Origin: Gammaproteobacteria bacterium
GTDB taxonomy: Bacteria > Pseudomonadota > Gammaproteobacteria > Pseudomonadales > Azotimanducaceae
DNA length: 45,270 bases
Direction of reading: 5' to 3'
NCBI GenBank assembly: GCA_026706385.1
Contig: JAPOYV010000062.1
Coordinates: 1 to 45,270 of the forward strand
Below are positions 8,700 to 17,493 of this stretch, one piece after another (within the stretch, counting starts at the first letter, position 1; the number at the start of each line of letters is the position of its first letter). Below the pieces are notes generated by a model. It was not told where the DNA came from. It searched no databases and saw only the letters and a list, made by a program, of their open reading frames with translations. The position numbers and the translations under genes are program-made.

Positions 8700-11396
8700 C
8701 TACAGGTCGCCGAACCGGTAGCTGAGGCGCACGCCCGCCAGTCTTGGCCGTGTGAAGAAACGCGTGTTGTCGAACTGCGTGATGATCTGCGCGGCTTCGT
8801 GGACGTCGCCCGTTAGGTTGCTGACGAACCCTTCGATCCGCAACCGCCCGTTGTTGTGCGAAAAGCCGATGCCCGCGTCGACTGACACGAAGCCTTCCAC
8901 CTTGTCGTTCAGGCGCAATCGGGGATTGTTCGGCTGCAGGAAGTCGATGCTGTTGAAGATGGTGCGGAATTGATCGTCGCGCCAGCCAACGGATACCACG
9001 TAGTCGAGGATTCCCCAGGCGGTGCCGATGGCCTGAGACAGCGAGCCGTTCAACTGGAAGCGTGGCGTATGCGGCAGCCGGCGCCCGTCGATCGACCGGA
9101 ACACCGCCTCCTCCGGGGCCACGTCCGCCTGGAAGCGGAAGTCCTGGATGGGTAGTGCGTTGGCGATGCTCGCTTCCAGCCACAGCGCTGTCCAGTTGAA
9201 GCTGAAGCCGGCGGGGAACTGGAAGCCGCCATCGAGCTGGATGCCGTAGATGTTGGAGTCCGCGGCGTTGTAGCTGAACGAGACCACCAGCGACCCGGCA
9301 CCGGTGTCCGTCGGGTCGACGAGCGTCGCGCCGCCGACGGTGAAGTCGAGCGCCTGTTCCACGGACAGCAGCGACGTGAAGACCTGGTCGGTGTAGTCGT
9401 AGTAGAACGCGGAGGCGTTGAACCGGGTCGGCACGCCGCCAAGGTCGAAGTCGTTCTTCCAACCCGTCTCGTAGACGACGACCTGCTCCTCGTCGTAGGT
9501 CGGCGCAACGGGTTGGCCGATCTCGCCCGTGAAGGTGTCGTTGAAACCACCCGATTTGTGGCCCGTCGAGACCATGGCGTAGCCGAGCGCGCCGTCGAAA
9601 TCGTGCTCGATCCGCAAGCGCCAGTCCACGAAGTCGTTTTGCATCGCGCCGAACTGCGGCGTGATGGACGTGTTCGGGTTGATGATCGCGACGAAGCTGT
9701 ACAGGCCATCCGGCGGACAGTAGAAGTCGTCCTGGTTCAAGGTGTCGACGCAGGCCACCTTGTCCTCCTGGGCCGCGCCGCCGCCGTAGGTGCCCTTGGC
9801 GAAGGTGGCGACCACGTTGTCGCGGGCGCCGAACCGGGCGATGCCGTCGAAGTAGAAGGCGAGGTATTCCTCGTCGGAGACGCTGCCGTCGTTGTCCTGA
9901 TCCGGGTTGAAGATGGACCGGTCCCGGGCCGCGAAGCGGAATCCTTCGGTGCCGAGGCGCACCCCGCCGCAGCATGAGAAGTTGCGCCCGCCGAGAGCAA
10001 AGGCGTAGCGGGCGTTCACGCCGATGCGCGACTTCTCTTCCTCCGAGTAGCGCAGCCCGAAGGTCAGCCGCGTCGCCTCGGTCAGGTGGTATGTGACGTC
10101 GCCGTACGCCGACGTTGAACTGGAATCCGTGTTCGGTTGGTTGAACTCGACGCCTTGGAAGAACAGGCCACGGTCACCCACGGAGCCGAGGAACGTGTAC
10201 TGGTCCTCCTCGAACCAGAATAGTCCCGCCGTCCACGTCCACGGCCCGGTGTCGCCGAAGAAGCGCAGTTCCTGGATGTCCGAAGCGCTGTCGGTGATGA
10301 ACTGGAACCGCGAGAAGTTGTCGAAGACCTCGTCCACGGGCTGCAGGACGTCGGCGACCCCTCGCCAATCCGGAGACAACGGCGTCGCCGCGTCGTAGTC
10401 GTAGAGCAGGTCGCGGCGGCTCGCCGTGTACTCGAGCGTCCCCCAGTTGAAATCGTAGGTGACCTCGACCTTCGCACCCCAGTGGGTGGTGTCGAGCGAC
10501 GGGGCGAAGGCCCGTGCGTAGACGTCGCGCGGATCGTCTATGTCGCCGGGTTCGATGCCGTTGCCGAGCGGATTGGCGTAGTTGGTGCCGGTCCAGCCGG
10601 TGCCTTGCTCATGCACGCTGTCGTAGGCGACGAGCACGCTCAAGCGGTCGCTCAAGTCCACGAGCAACTGGGCCCGATAGCCGACGTTGTCCTCCGCCTC
10701 GGCCGTGTCGAGCCCGAGCGGCCCGACGTCGTTGTAGTAGGAGTCGTGTTTCGAGGCGTAGCCGGCGAGGCGAAACGCCGCGGCATCGCCGAGAGGCACG
10801 TTCACGACGGCACGGTAGACCTCGGCTTCGTAGTCGCCGGTCTCGACTTCCACGGCCAGTTCCTTGCGCCCGAGACCCGGGCGCCAGGGGATGATGTTGA
10901 CCGACCCCGCGGTGGCGTTGCGACCACGCAGCGTGCCCTGCGGCCCTACATTGACCTCGACCCGGCCGATGTCGAAGAACGCCGAGCCGATGCCGTTGGT
11001 GCGCGGAATGTAGACACCGTCCAAGTGCGTCGCCGCCGCTGGGTCTCCCAACTCGGTGTTGTTGGACGATCCCACCCCGCGGATCCACACCTCCACGTTG
11101 CCGCCCTTGTTGCCGATCTCGAGGCCGGGAGCGAGTTCGCTCAAGTCCGTGAGGTCCTGTACGCCCTGCATCTTCAGATCCTCGCCCTCGAAGCTGTAGG
11201 CCGTGACCCCGAGGTCCTGCAGGTTCTGTTCGCGCCGCTCGACGGTGACCAACACTTCCTCGTCGTAGATCAGCGGCGGCTCGTCTTCGGTCTCGCCCGC
11301 CGCTTCCTGGCCCACCGCCGGCAGCGACAAGGCGAAGGACGCGGACAGCAGGCCGACGAATGTTCGGTGGCTTGGTCTGTGCATTGCCTGGTTCAT
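8700..11396 (-). CDS. TonB-dependent outer-membrane receptor (glycan uptake)
   Basis: An 898-residue receptor. A signal peptide ends near SLPAVGQ and is followed by a TonB box-like EEVLVTVERREQNLQ. The plug domain runs to about residue 170 with IRGVGSSNNTELGD and VEVNVGPQGTLRGRNATAGS, then a long beta-barrel ends GVRLSYRFGDL with a terminal aromatic segment. There is no N-terminal signalling (STN) domain and no SusD neighbour, which fits a proteobacterial glycan locus. ATG 11396 is chosen because AAGGAG lies 6-7 nt upstream. It sits 28 nt after the GH16 gene. Glucan-oligosaccharide specificity is inferred from context. Confidence 0.9.
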   Translation of the reverse strand: MNQAMHRPSHRTFVGLLSASFALSLPAVGQEAAGETEDEPPLIYDEEVLVTVERREQNLQDLGVTAYSFEGEDLKMQGVQDLTDLSELAPGLEIGNKGGNVEVWIRGVGSSNNTELGDPAAATHLDGVYIPRTNGIGSAFFDIGRVEVNVGPQGTLRGRNATAGSVNIIPWRPGLGRKELAVEVETGDYEAEVYRAVVNVPLGDAAAFRLAGYASKHDSYYNDVGPLGLDTAEAEDNVGYRAQLLVDLSDRLSVLVAYDSVHEQGTGWTGTNYANPLGNGIEPGDIDDPRDVYARAFAPSLDTTHWGAKVEVTYDFNWGTLEYTASRRDLLYDYDAATPLSPDWRGVADVLQPVDEVFDNFSRFQFITDSASDIQELRFFGDTGPWTWTAGLFWFEEDQYTFLGSVGDRGLFFQGVEFNQPNTDSSSTSAYGDVTYHLTEATRLTFGLRYSEEEKSRIGVNARYAFALGGRNFSCCGGVRLGTEGFRFAARDRSIFNPDQDNDGSVSDEEYLAFYFDGIARFGARDNVVATFAKGTYGGGAAQEDKVACVDTLNQDDFYCPPDGLYSFVAIINPNTSITPQFGAMQNDFVDWRLRIEHDFDGALGYAMVSTGHKSGGFNDTFTGEIGQPVAPTYDEEQVVVYETGWKNDFDLGGVPTRFNASAFYYDYTDQVFTSLLSVEQALDFTVGGATLVDPTDTGAGSLVVSFSYNAADSNIYGIQLDGGFQFPAGFSFNWTALWLEASIANALPIQDFRFQADVAPEEAVFRSIDGRRLPHTPRFQLNGSLSQAIGTAWGILDYVVSVGWRDDQFRTIFNSIDFLQPNNPRLRLNDKVEGFVSVDAGIGFSHNNGRLRIEGFVSNLTGDVHEAAQIITQFDNTRFFTRPRLAGVRLSYRFGDL

Positions 11397-11424
11397 CGTT
11401 CGCTCCTTGCCTGCCCGAGGCGCA

Positions 11425-14400
11425 CTATTGGGGTGGCACCAGGCGCACGTTGTCGATGCGGGCAACGGCGCCGTTGGCGTTCTCCCAGTCGGGAAAGAAC
11501 AGCACCAGCTTGAGATCGCTGAGGTCGAGCCCGGCGAATTCGACATCGAGATCGAAGCTGTACGCTTGCCAATAGGCACCGGGAATCGGGTTTCCGCCGG
11601 CGGTCATGAGGATGTCGACGGCGGTGGCCGCCCCGCTACTCTCCAGTTTCACGTGCCATTGCGAGCCGTCGGGTGGCGGCGACACCTCCTTGAAGTCGAA
11701 CTCCAGGGTTCCGCCGCTGGCACCGCTCGCGTCCATCCCGGCCGTCGCCTGCAGGCCCGTCACCGTCCCACCGGCGCCGAACGCAAGCTCGATCACATTG
11801 CCGCGCTCGGCGTCGTCGGCGACCTCGGCGAAGCTGGCGGCGCCGCAGCAGTCCCACAGGAACCAGCCGTCCGCGGGCGCGTCGTCGTAGAGTTCGATCG
11901 GCCGGTTTGCCGGCACGAAGCGGACGTTGTCGATCCGTCCCACGGCACCGTCGGCGTTGGCCCAGTCCGGAAAAATCAGCACAAGCTTGACGTCGTCGAG
12001 GTCGAGACCCGCTAGGTCGTCACTCAAAGAGAAGCTGTAGCGCTGCCAGTCCGAGCCCGGAGCGGGGTTGTCGGCGGCCGTCAACAGCACCTCGACGGCC
12101 GTCGCGGCGTCGCTGCTCTCGAGCTTCAGCCGCCAAGCCGAGCCCGTCGGCGGCGGACTTACCTCTTTGAAGTCGAACTCCAGCGTACCGGGCGACAGGC
12201 CGCTGACATCGACGCCTTCGACTGCCTGGAACCCGGTCACGGTGCCGCCGGGGCCGAACGCCAGTTCGACCACGTTGCCGTGTTCCGCGTCGTCCAGGAC
12301 TTCGCCGAATGTCGCGCCGCCGCAGCAATCCCACAGGAACCAGCCGTCGGCGACGGCTTCGTCGTAGAGCACCACGGCCGCGCCGCCGCCGTCCGGCGGA
12401 TCGCCGGGCAGCCACTGCACGTTGTCGAGATGGAAGGTCAGGGCATTGGCTTGGTCCGTCGGGAAAATCACGATGCCGGTGTTGACGGTTGCGAGATTCA
12501 GTCCGCCGCCGAGCAATTGGGCAACGGGGATGCGGACCGTCTCCCAGTCGCCGTCGCCGACCTTGCCGATCATCTGGTCGCCGCTGGTGCAGGGGAAGAC
12601 GCAGTCGATCTTCATGGTCATGCCGACGTCGTTGGCCCCGTAGTTGTCCACCTTGATGTCGAAACTCACCGCCCCGGGGGCATAGGCGGAGAGGTCGACG
12701 CCCATGCTGGATTGAATGAACCAAACGCCGAACGCCTCGCTCCCGGAGAAACTGACCTCGAGAATCTGTCCGCGTGCCGCGTCGGCGGCCGCGACTTCGC
12801 GCCACTGCACTTTGTTTGCCGGGTCGGTGCCGTCGGCATAGTTCACCCACCCGGATCCGGAGTCGGCGCCGTTGATGCCGGCGTCCCAGAGGGGATCGAC
12901 TTGATCTATGTAGACCGGTTGCGGTTCGCCTGCGGGAGGTGGCGCCGGGGCGGGTGGCGAGATGCCACAGTCACCCTGGCCCACATGTCCGCACAGAATG
13001 CGGATGTTGTCGACCTGGACGTGCGCGAAGCTCGTGGGTTCGAGCACGAACAGGCTCAACAGCTGTCCGAGGTCGACCGGTCCGCCGCCGAAGTGCCCCG
13101 GATTGTGGGCAATGTCGCTGATTTGAACGGTTACCGTGGTCCACTCGTCTTGGGGTAGCGACGCCATGGGAAGCTCGACGAACCCGAGGTCGGGAAAGCC
13201 GCTATCGAGCTTGACTTGAAGGCCGCCCGCGGCATCGGTTCGGTCGCTGAAGACGTACAGGTCGAACTGCACCTCTCCCGCATAGTCGCCCGGGTCCGAG
13301 GCGCTGCCCATGCCGAAGAGGGTCTGCCGCTCGAGGCCCGCGGGAAAGATGGAGAAGTTGCCACCGCCCGTCGTATTGACGTCGATCACCATGCCGCGCT
13401 CGCCGCCGTCGACCTCCGAAAGCACCAGCGCGCCGCCGGCATCGTACACGCCGAAATCGAGCACCACGGCGTCCTCGGTGCCGGGAAAAAGCAACGGGCC
13501 GACCGCGTCGACATAGAGGTCGTAGACCGCGCGGTAGACGTCTTCGGGCGGCGGCGGCGTCACGGCGGGGGACGTGTGGTCAACGAATCCGTCGCAACCG
13601 ACACCGGTGTCGGCATCGATGTTGCACGCGTAGACGCGCACGTAGTCGACCCTGAGCTCCGCGGGCAGCGCGCCGGGCGACGGCGCACCCGGCAGGTTGC
13701 CGCCCACGGCCAGATTCAAAAGCAGGTGGAACGGCTGGTCGAACGGGGCCGAGTCGGGCCCGGACATGTGGGCGTTGGTTGCCTCGTCCTTGTAGTAGGT
13801 CCAGTAGGTGGACCGGCGCACGGTGTGGAAGTGCACGCCGTCGACGAACCAGCGGATCTCCTGCTCGTCCCACTCCACGGCGTAGACGTGGAACCCGTCC
13901 GCCGGGTCGACGTCGGAATGCTTCGCGTAGTTGTACGTATTGAGCGGCCACGCCATGCCGTAGTGCAGAGCAGCCTGGGTGAAGGGGCTCGGATCCCGGG
14001 AGAACACCTCCATGATGTCGATCTCGCCGCTTGCCGACCAGGTGCCGTAGGCGGAGTTCGTCGGCAGCATCCAGAATGCGGACCACAGACCTTGCCCGCC
14101 GGACGCCTGGATGCTCGCCTCGACGCGGCCGTAGGAGATGTCGAGCTTGCCGGACGTGTTGATGCGCCCGGAGGTGTACTCGCGCCCGTCGTCGGCGGAC
14201 TCTTCGCGCGCCGTGATGACGAGGTTGCCGCCGGCGACGGCGACGTTGGCCGCCTGGTAGCTTTGCAGCTCGTTGTTGCCCCAGCCCGGAATGCCCTGCG
14301 CCGTGCCGTCTCCCGTCTGGATGTTCCATTTGGCAGCGTCCAGCGTTCCGTCGTCGAACTCGTCGGACCAGACGAGTTCCCAGCCCTTGGGGGTGAGTAC

Positions 14401-14559
14401 GGTCGTCGGCTCGTTGCCGCCCTCGGCGGAGTCGGTGTTGCCGCCGCTGCAACCGGCAAGCGCGACCGTTGCCAACAAGACCATGCCGAACGTGGGGGTC
14501 GCGTTGCGCGCGAAGCATCTGGCGAGTAGGCAAACCACAACCGAACTCCCCTTCGACAT
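11425..14559 (-). CDS. GH16 beta-glucanase (laminarinase-type) lipoprotein with C-terminal beta modules
   Basis: A 1044-residue secreted lipoprotein. LATVALAGC gives a lipobox with Cys37. The GH16 domain spans about residues 59-311. Its catalytic motif GEIDIMEVF carries Glu179 (nucleophile), Asp181 and Glu184 (acid/base), the bacterial laminarinase form with the extra Met. Two different beta-rich modules follow, then two tandem copies of a module of about 155 residues, each starting near DGWFLWDCCG and ending RIDNVR. These are probably carbohydrate-binding. It is the first gene of the operon. ATG 14559 was chosen because the signal peptide follows it; a later in-frame ATG at residue 26 is possible. 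The role is endo-hydrolysis of beta-1,3-glucan at the cell surface (inference from family). Confidence 0.88.
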   Translation of the reverse strand: MSKGSSVVVCLLARCFARNATPTFGMVLLATVALAGCSGGNTDSAEGGNEPTTVLTPKGWELVWSDEFDDGTLDAAKWNIQTGDGTAQGIPGWGNNELQSYQAANVAVAGGNLVITAREESADDGREYTSGRINTSGKLDISYGRVEASIQASGGQGLWSAFWMLPTNSAYGTWSASGEIDIMEVFSRDPSPFTQAALHYGMAWPLNTYNYAKHSDVDPADGFHVYAVEWDEQEIRWFVDGVHFHTVRRSTYWTYYKDEATNAHMSGPDSAPFDQPFHLLLNLAVGGNLPGAPSPGALPAELRVDYVRVYACNIDADTGVGCDGFVDHTSPAVTPPPPEDVYRAVYDLYVDAVGPLLFPGTEDAVVLDFGVYDAGGALVLSEVDGGERGMVIDVNTTGGGNFSIFPAGLERQTLFGMGSASDPGDYAGEVQFDLYVFSDRTDAAGGLQVKLDSGFPDLGFVELPMASLPQDEWTTVTVQISDIAHNPGHFGGGPVDLGQLLSLFVLEPTSFAHVQVDNIRILCGHVGQGDCGISPPAPAPPPAGEPQPVYIDQVDPLWDAGINGADSGSGWVNYADGTDPANKVQWREVAAADAARGQILEVSFSGSEAFGVWFIQSSMGVDLSAYAPGAVSFDIKVDNYGANDVGMTMKIDCVFPCTSGDQMIGKVGDGDWETVRIPVAQLLGGGLNLATVNTGIVIFPTDQANALTFHLDNVQWLPGDPPDGGGAAVVLYDEAVADGWFLWDCCGGATFGEVLDDAEHGNVVELAFGPGGTVTGFQAVEGVDVSGLSPGTLEFDFKEVSPPPTGSAWRLKLESSDAATAVEVLLTAADNPAPGSDWQRYSFSLSDDLAGLDLDDVKLVLIFPDWANADGAVGRIDNVRFVPANRPIELYDDAPADGWFLWDCCGAASFAEVADDAERGNVIELAFGAGGTVTGLQATAGMDASGASGGTLEFDFKEVSPPPDGSQWHVKLESSGAATAVDILMTAGGNPIPGAYWQAYSFDLDVEFAGLDLSDLKLVLFFPDWENANGAVARIDNVRLVPPQ
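11428..12378 (-). repeat. Tandem internal duplication within the GH16 gene
   Basis: The two copies are about 11428-11898 and 11913-12378. Their translations match over their whole length, with shared blocks DGWFLWDCCG, GGTVTG, TLEFDFKEVSPPP and RIDNVR. Roughly two thirds of residues are identical by eye. No gap or frameshift separates them. Confidence 0.85.
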
Positions 14560-14585
14560 GACAACGCCATGACCGTATGCCTGGG

Positions 14586-14599
14586 TGACAACGTTGTCA
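14586..14599. promoter_or_regulatory. LacI-type operator for the glucan operon
   Basis: TGACAACGTTGTCA is a perfect 14-bp palindrome with the central CG typical of LacI-family operators. It lies 27 bp upstream of the GH16 start and about 126 bp from the divergent kinase gene. An extra half site TGACAACG is at 14560-14567. Binding by the LacI protein encoded in the operon is inferred. Confidence 0.75.
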
Positions 14600-14725
14600 A
14601 CCGGCGATGTCACGTTGCGCCCCCATCCGTGCCATGGGGAACTGGCGGTCGGCGACGGCGGAGCGGGTATGCTCGGGATCTTCGTGGCCTGAACACTCGA
14701 TGCCCGTGCCGAAAGCTCGCGCAAG

Positions 14726-15796
14726 ATGACCACGTCGTCGCCGACGCTGCTCGTGACGGCCGACGACCGAACCGGGCTGCTGGAGGCCGGTGGGGCTTGT
14801 GCGGACCTCGGGTTCCGTGTTCGCTTCGGAGCGACGCCGATTGCAGGCGACGACTGCGCGCTCCTCGACATCGCGAGCCGTCATCGGCTGCCGCGCGAGG
14901 CGGGGGCCCGGGCGGTTGCTGCCCATCGCCACGCGGCGCGGTTCCGCTGTCACAAGATGGACTCCGGGTTGCGCGGCAACTGGGCGCATGAAATCGCGGC
15001 ACTTCTCGAAACGAACCGCCGCATCGGCGTCCTCCCGAGCTTCCCGGACGCTGGACGGCGCTGCGTGGACGGTACGGTGTTGATCCACGACGTGCCGGTG
15101 GCCGAAACCGCGTTCGGGCGCGACCCGCGCAACCGGGTGACGTCGAGCCGGCCGGTGGACTACCTGCGCGCGGCAGGATGCGGGGAAGCTCTGCGACGCG
15201 GCGACTTGCGTGTTCTCGATGCGGGCGACAACGCCGAACTGACGGCCGCGGCGGCACGCTGCCTCGACGAGGGCCGGATGCCCGTCGGTTCGACCGGTGG
15301 GATCGCCGCCTACGCCGCGGTCCTGCGCACACCCGAACCGGTGGCGCCGCCGGTGTTGCCCCGGCCCGCACTGATCCTGTGCGGCAGCCTACACCCGGTC
15401 AGCCGGGGTCAGATCGCCGCTTTGCCAGGTCCGGTCCATGGGCCGGAGGACGGGGAAACGATCGTCGACGATCTGCGCGGCGGCGCCGACGTCGTGGTGG
15501 CGACACCCCTGGTGACGGGCGCGATCGACGCCGCGCAGGCGGACGCCATGGCCGCTAGGCTGGCTGCCGGCGCGTGGAAATGGCTCGACGCGGGGCGTGC
15601 GAAGGCGTTGATCGTCCTCGGGGGCGACACGGCCGCCGCCGTTCTGGGAGACCGACCGCTCGACGTTGTCGGCAGCGTCGACACGGGGGTGCCGCTGTGT
15701 CTGGCCGGAGCGGATCGGCGCGCGGTGCTGACCAAGGGCGGCGGGATTGGTCGGGAAGATACGCTTCTGAAACTGCTCTTCCCCGAGATGGGTTAG
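14726..15796 (+). CDS. Four-carbon acid sugar kinase family protein (DUF1537)
   Basis: A 356-residue protein of the OtnK/DtnK kinase family, whose members phosphorylate four-carbon sugar acids such as erythronate or threonate. Landmarks are VTADDRTGLLEAGGACADLG at the N-terminus, KMDSGLRGNW (compare KxDSxLRGN), and the nucleotide-binding C-terminal part with VLGGDTAAAVL and TKGGGIGREDTL. It starts 166 nt from the divergent GH16 gene. The next gene, an SDR, begins 9 nt after its stop, so the two are likely co-transcribed for catabolism of a sugar acid. The substrate is not determinable. The usual partners OtnC and OtnI are absent. Confidence 0.85.
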   Translation: MTTSSPTLLVTADDRTGLLEAGGACADLGFRVRFGATPIAGDDCALLDIASRHRLPREAGARAVAAHRHAARFRCHKMDSGLRGNWAHEIAALLETNRRIGVLPSFPDAGRRCVDGTVLIHDVPVAETAFGRDPRNRVTSSRPVDYLRAAGCGEALRRGDLRVLDAGDNAELTAAAARCLDEGRMPVGSTGGIAAYAAVLRTPEPVAPPVLPRPALILCGSLHPVSRGQIAALPGPVHGPEDGETIVDDLRGGADVVVATPLVTGAIDAAQADAMAARLAAGAWKWLDAGRAKALIVLGGDTAAAVLGDRPLDVVGSVDTGVPLCLAGADRRAVLTKGGGIGREDTLLKLLFPEMG

Positions 15797-15805
15797 GCTC
15801 ACGGC

Positions 15806-16564
15806 ATGGCGATATCAGACCTCTTCGACCTGAGCGGCAAGGTGGCCCTCGTCACCGGCGGGAGCCGCGGCTTGGGACGCGCCATGTCGCTCGCCTTCGC
15901 CGAGTGCGGTGCCGACGTGGTCGTGACCAGCCGCAAGGCGGACAACTGCGAAGCGGTGGCGGATGAAGTCCGCGCCTTCGGTGTGCGCGCGTTGCCCTAC
16001 GGCTGTCACGTCGGCCATTGGGACGAACTCGACGGTCTCGCGGACGCCGCCTACGACGAATTCGGCAAGGTCGACATCCTGGTCAACAACGCCGGCATGT
16101 CGCCGCTCTACCCGAGACTGTCGGCCGTCACCGAGGATCTCTTCGACAAGGTGGTCGGCGTGAACCTGAAAGGCCCGTACCGGCTCTCCGCCCTGGTCGG
16201 CGAACGCATGGCGGCGGGCGACGGCGGCGCGATCATCAACGTCAGCAGCAACGCCGCAGTGGAGGCGACGCCGGGCTCGGAACCCTACGGGGCCGCGAAG
16301 GCCGGCATCAACTCGCTGACACTCTCGCTCGCCCGGGCGTACGCGCCGAAGGTACGCGTCAACTGCATCCAGGCCGGTCCGTTCCTGACCGACATCTCCA
16401 AGGCTTGGGATATGGAGGCGTTCGAACGCAACGCCAAGACGGGGATCGCCCTGCAGCGCGGCGGCCAGCCCGACGAAGTGGTGGGTACGGCGCTCTACCT
16501 AGCGGGCGGGGCCGGCAGCTTCACGACGGGGGCGATCATCCGCGTCGACGGCGGTTCCTTCTGA
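15806..16564 (+). CDS. SDR-family oxidoreductase
   Basis: A 252-residue classical SDR. The cofactor loop is TGGSRGLGRA, then NNAG, the active-site serine in INVSSNA, and YGAAK with the catalytic Tyr and Lys. It ends in the usual IIRVDGGSF. An Arg after the loop (TSRK) suggests a preference for NADP, by general SDR rules. It is probably the oxidative partner of the upstream sugar-acid kinase. Its last 66 bp overlap the 3' end of the ATP-grasp gene on the other strand. Confidence 0.88.
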   Translation: MAISDLFDLSGKVALVTGGSRGLGRAMSLAFAECGADVVVTSRKADNCEAVADEVRAFGVRALPYGCHVGHWDELDGLADAAYDEFGKVDILVNNAGMSPLYPRLSAVTEDLFDKVVGVNLKGPYRLSALVGERMAAGDGGAIINVSSNAAVEATPGSEPYGAAKAGINSLTLSLARAYAPKVRVNCIQAGPFLTDISKAWDMEAFERNAKTGIALQRGGQPDEVVGTALYLAGGAGSFTTGAIIRVDGGSF

Positions 16565-17458
16565 CTGCTGGGCCCAGCGCGTAAGAGCCGCGACCACCAT
16601 CGGCGCGAGGTCCTTGCCGGTCACGGCCTCGTAGGTCTTGAGCCAGCCGGGATTGGCGACGTTGATCTCGAGGACCTTGCCGCCGGCGATATCGACGGCG
16701 GCGAAACGCACACCCAGTTCGCCGAGCCGAACCGAGAGCCCGCGCAAGGTCGCGCGTTCGGTTGTGTCGAGCGTCGTTGGATGCGCCGAGGCGCCAGCGT
16801 CGAGGTTGCCGCGGTGGTCGGTCGGCTGCTTGCGGTAGGCGCCGACGATGGTGCCCGCAGCGATCAGGACGCGCTTCTCGCCGTCGTGCGCGACGGCCGG
16901 GATGTACTCCTGCAGAAGGGCGTAGCGCCGGTCGCGGGTGAGATGTTCGAGGACGGCCCGGGTATTGGTGTCGCCGCGGTGCAGCCGGAAGACATCCCGT
17001 CCGAAGCTCGACGCCGGGGGCTTGGCGATCCAGTCGCCGCCGCGGCGCACGATGTCGGTAAGCTTGTCGGGGTCGTTGGCCAGGTGGCTTTCGGGCTGCG
17101 GCACGTCGGGGCATCCAAGCAGCAGCGAGATCTTGCCGTGCTGGTAGATCAAGGCATCGGTGGTGTTGACGAAGCGCCGCTGGTCGAGGCTCTTCAGAAG
17201 CTGCATGCGGTCGAGGAAGGTCGCCTGCGCGCCGAAGCCGAGCTGGAAGTACACCTCGAATCCCGCGAGGTCCAAGGCGTCTCCCGCCAGGGTCGAGGCG
17301 TGCAAGCGCTGGCCGTCCGCGGCCAGCGACTCCCGGTCGAAACAGCGGACGACCCAGCCGGCAGCCGCGAACGCCTGCGGCAGGCGAATCTGGTTGTCGT
17401 TGCTCGCGGCGCCAGCCGGCGCGTCGGCTCCAGCCACGAGGAAGGCGATGCTTGGCAT
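16499..17458 (-). CDS. GshB-like ATP-grasp protein
   Basis: A protein of about 319 residues, close to the usual 316 of bacterial glutathione synthetase. The N-terminal domain starts MPSIAFLVAGAD and contains FQLGFGAQATFLDRMQLL. The ATP-grasp domain shows GGDWIAKPPASSFGRDVFRL, LLQEYIPAV, EKRVLIAAG and the metal-binding EINVANPGWL. It resembles GshB but the glycine-rich loop differs (ASSFGRD rather than GGxGRG), so another ATP-dependent ligase is possible. ATG 17458 was chosen for family fit; ATG 17470 is in frame, and neither has a clear ribosome binding site. It is divergent from nadA and antisense-overlaps the SDR at its 3' end. Confidence 0.7.
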   Translation of the reverse strand: MPSIAFLVAGADAPAGAASNDNQIRLPQAFAAAGWVVRCFDRESLAADGQRLHASTLAGDALDLAGFEVYFQLGFGAQATFLDRMQLLKSLDQRRFVNTTDALIYQHGKISLLLGCPDVPQPESHLANDPDKLTDIVRRGGDWIAKPPASSFGRDVFRLHRGDTNTRAVLEHLTRDRRYALLQEYIPAVAHDGEKRVLIAAGTIVGAYRKQPTDHRGNLDAGASAHPTTLDTTERATLRGLSVRLGELGVRFAAVDIAGGKVLEINVANPGWLKTYEAVTGKDLAPMVVAALTRWAQQSEGTAVDADDRPRREAAGPAR

Positions 17459-17493
17459 GACGGCCGGCATTGGGCGAGGTGTATGATCCGCCT

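Noticed and set aside
8700-9975. N-terminal extension of the LacI frame to 775 codons
   Set aside because: The extension is TonB receptor sequence read in another frame; the HTH begins just after ATG 8676.
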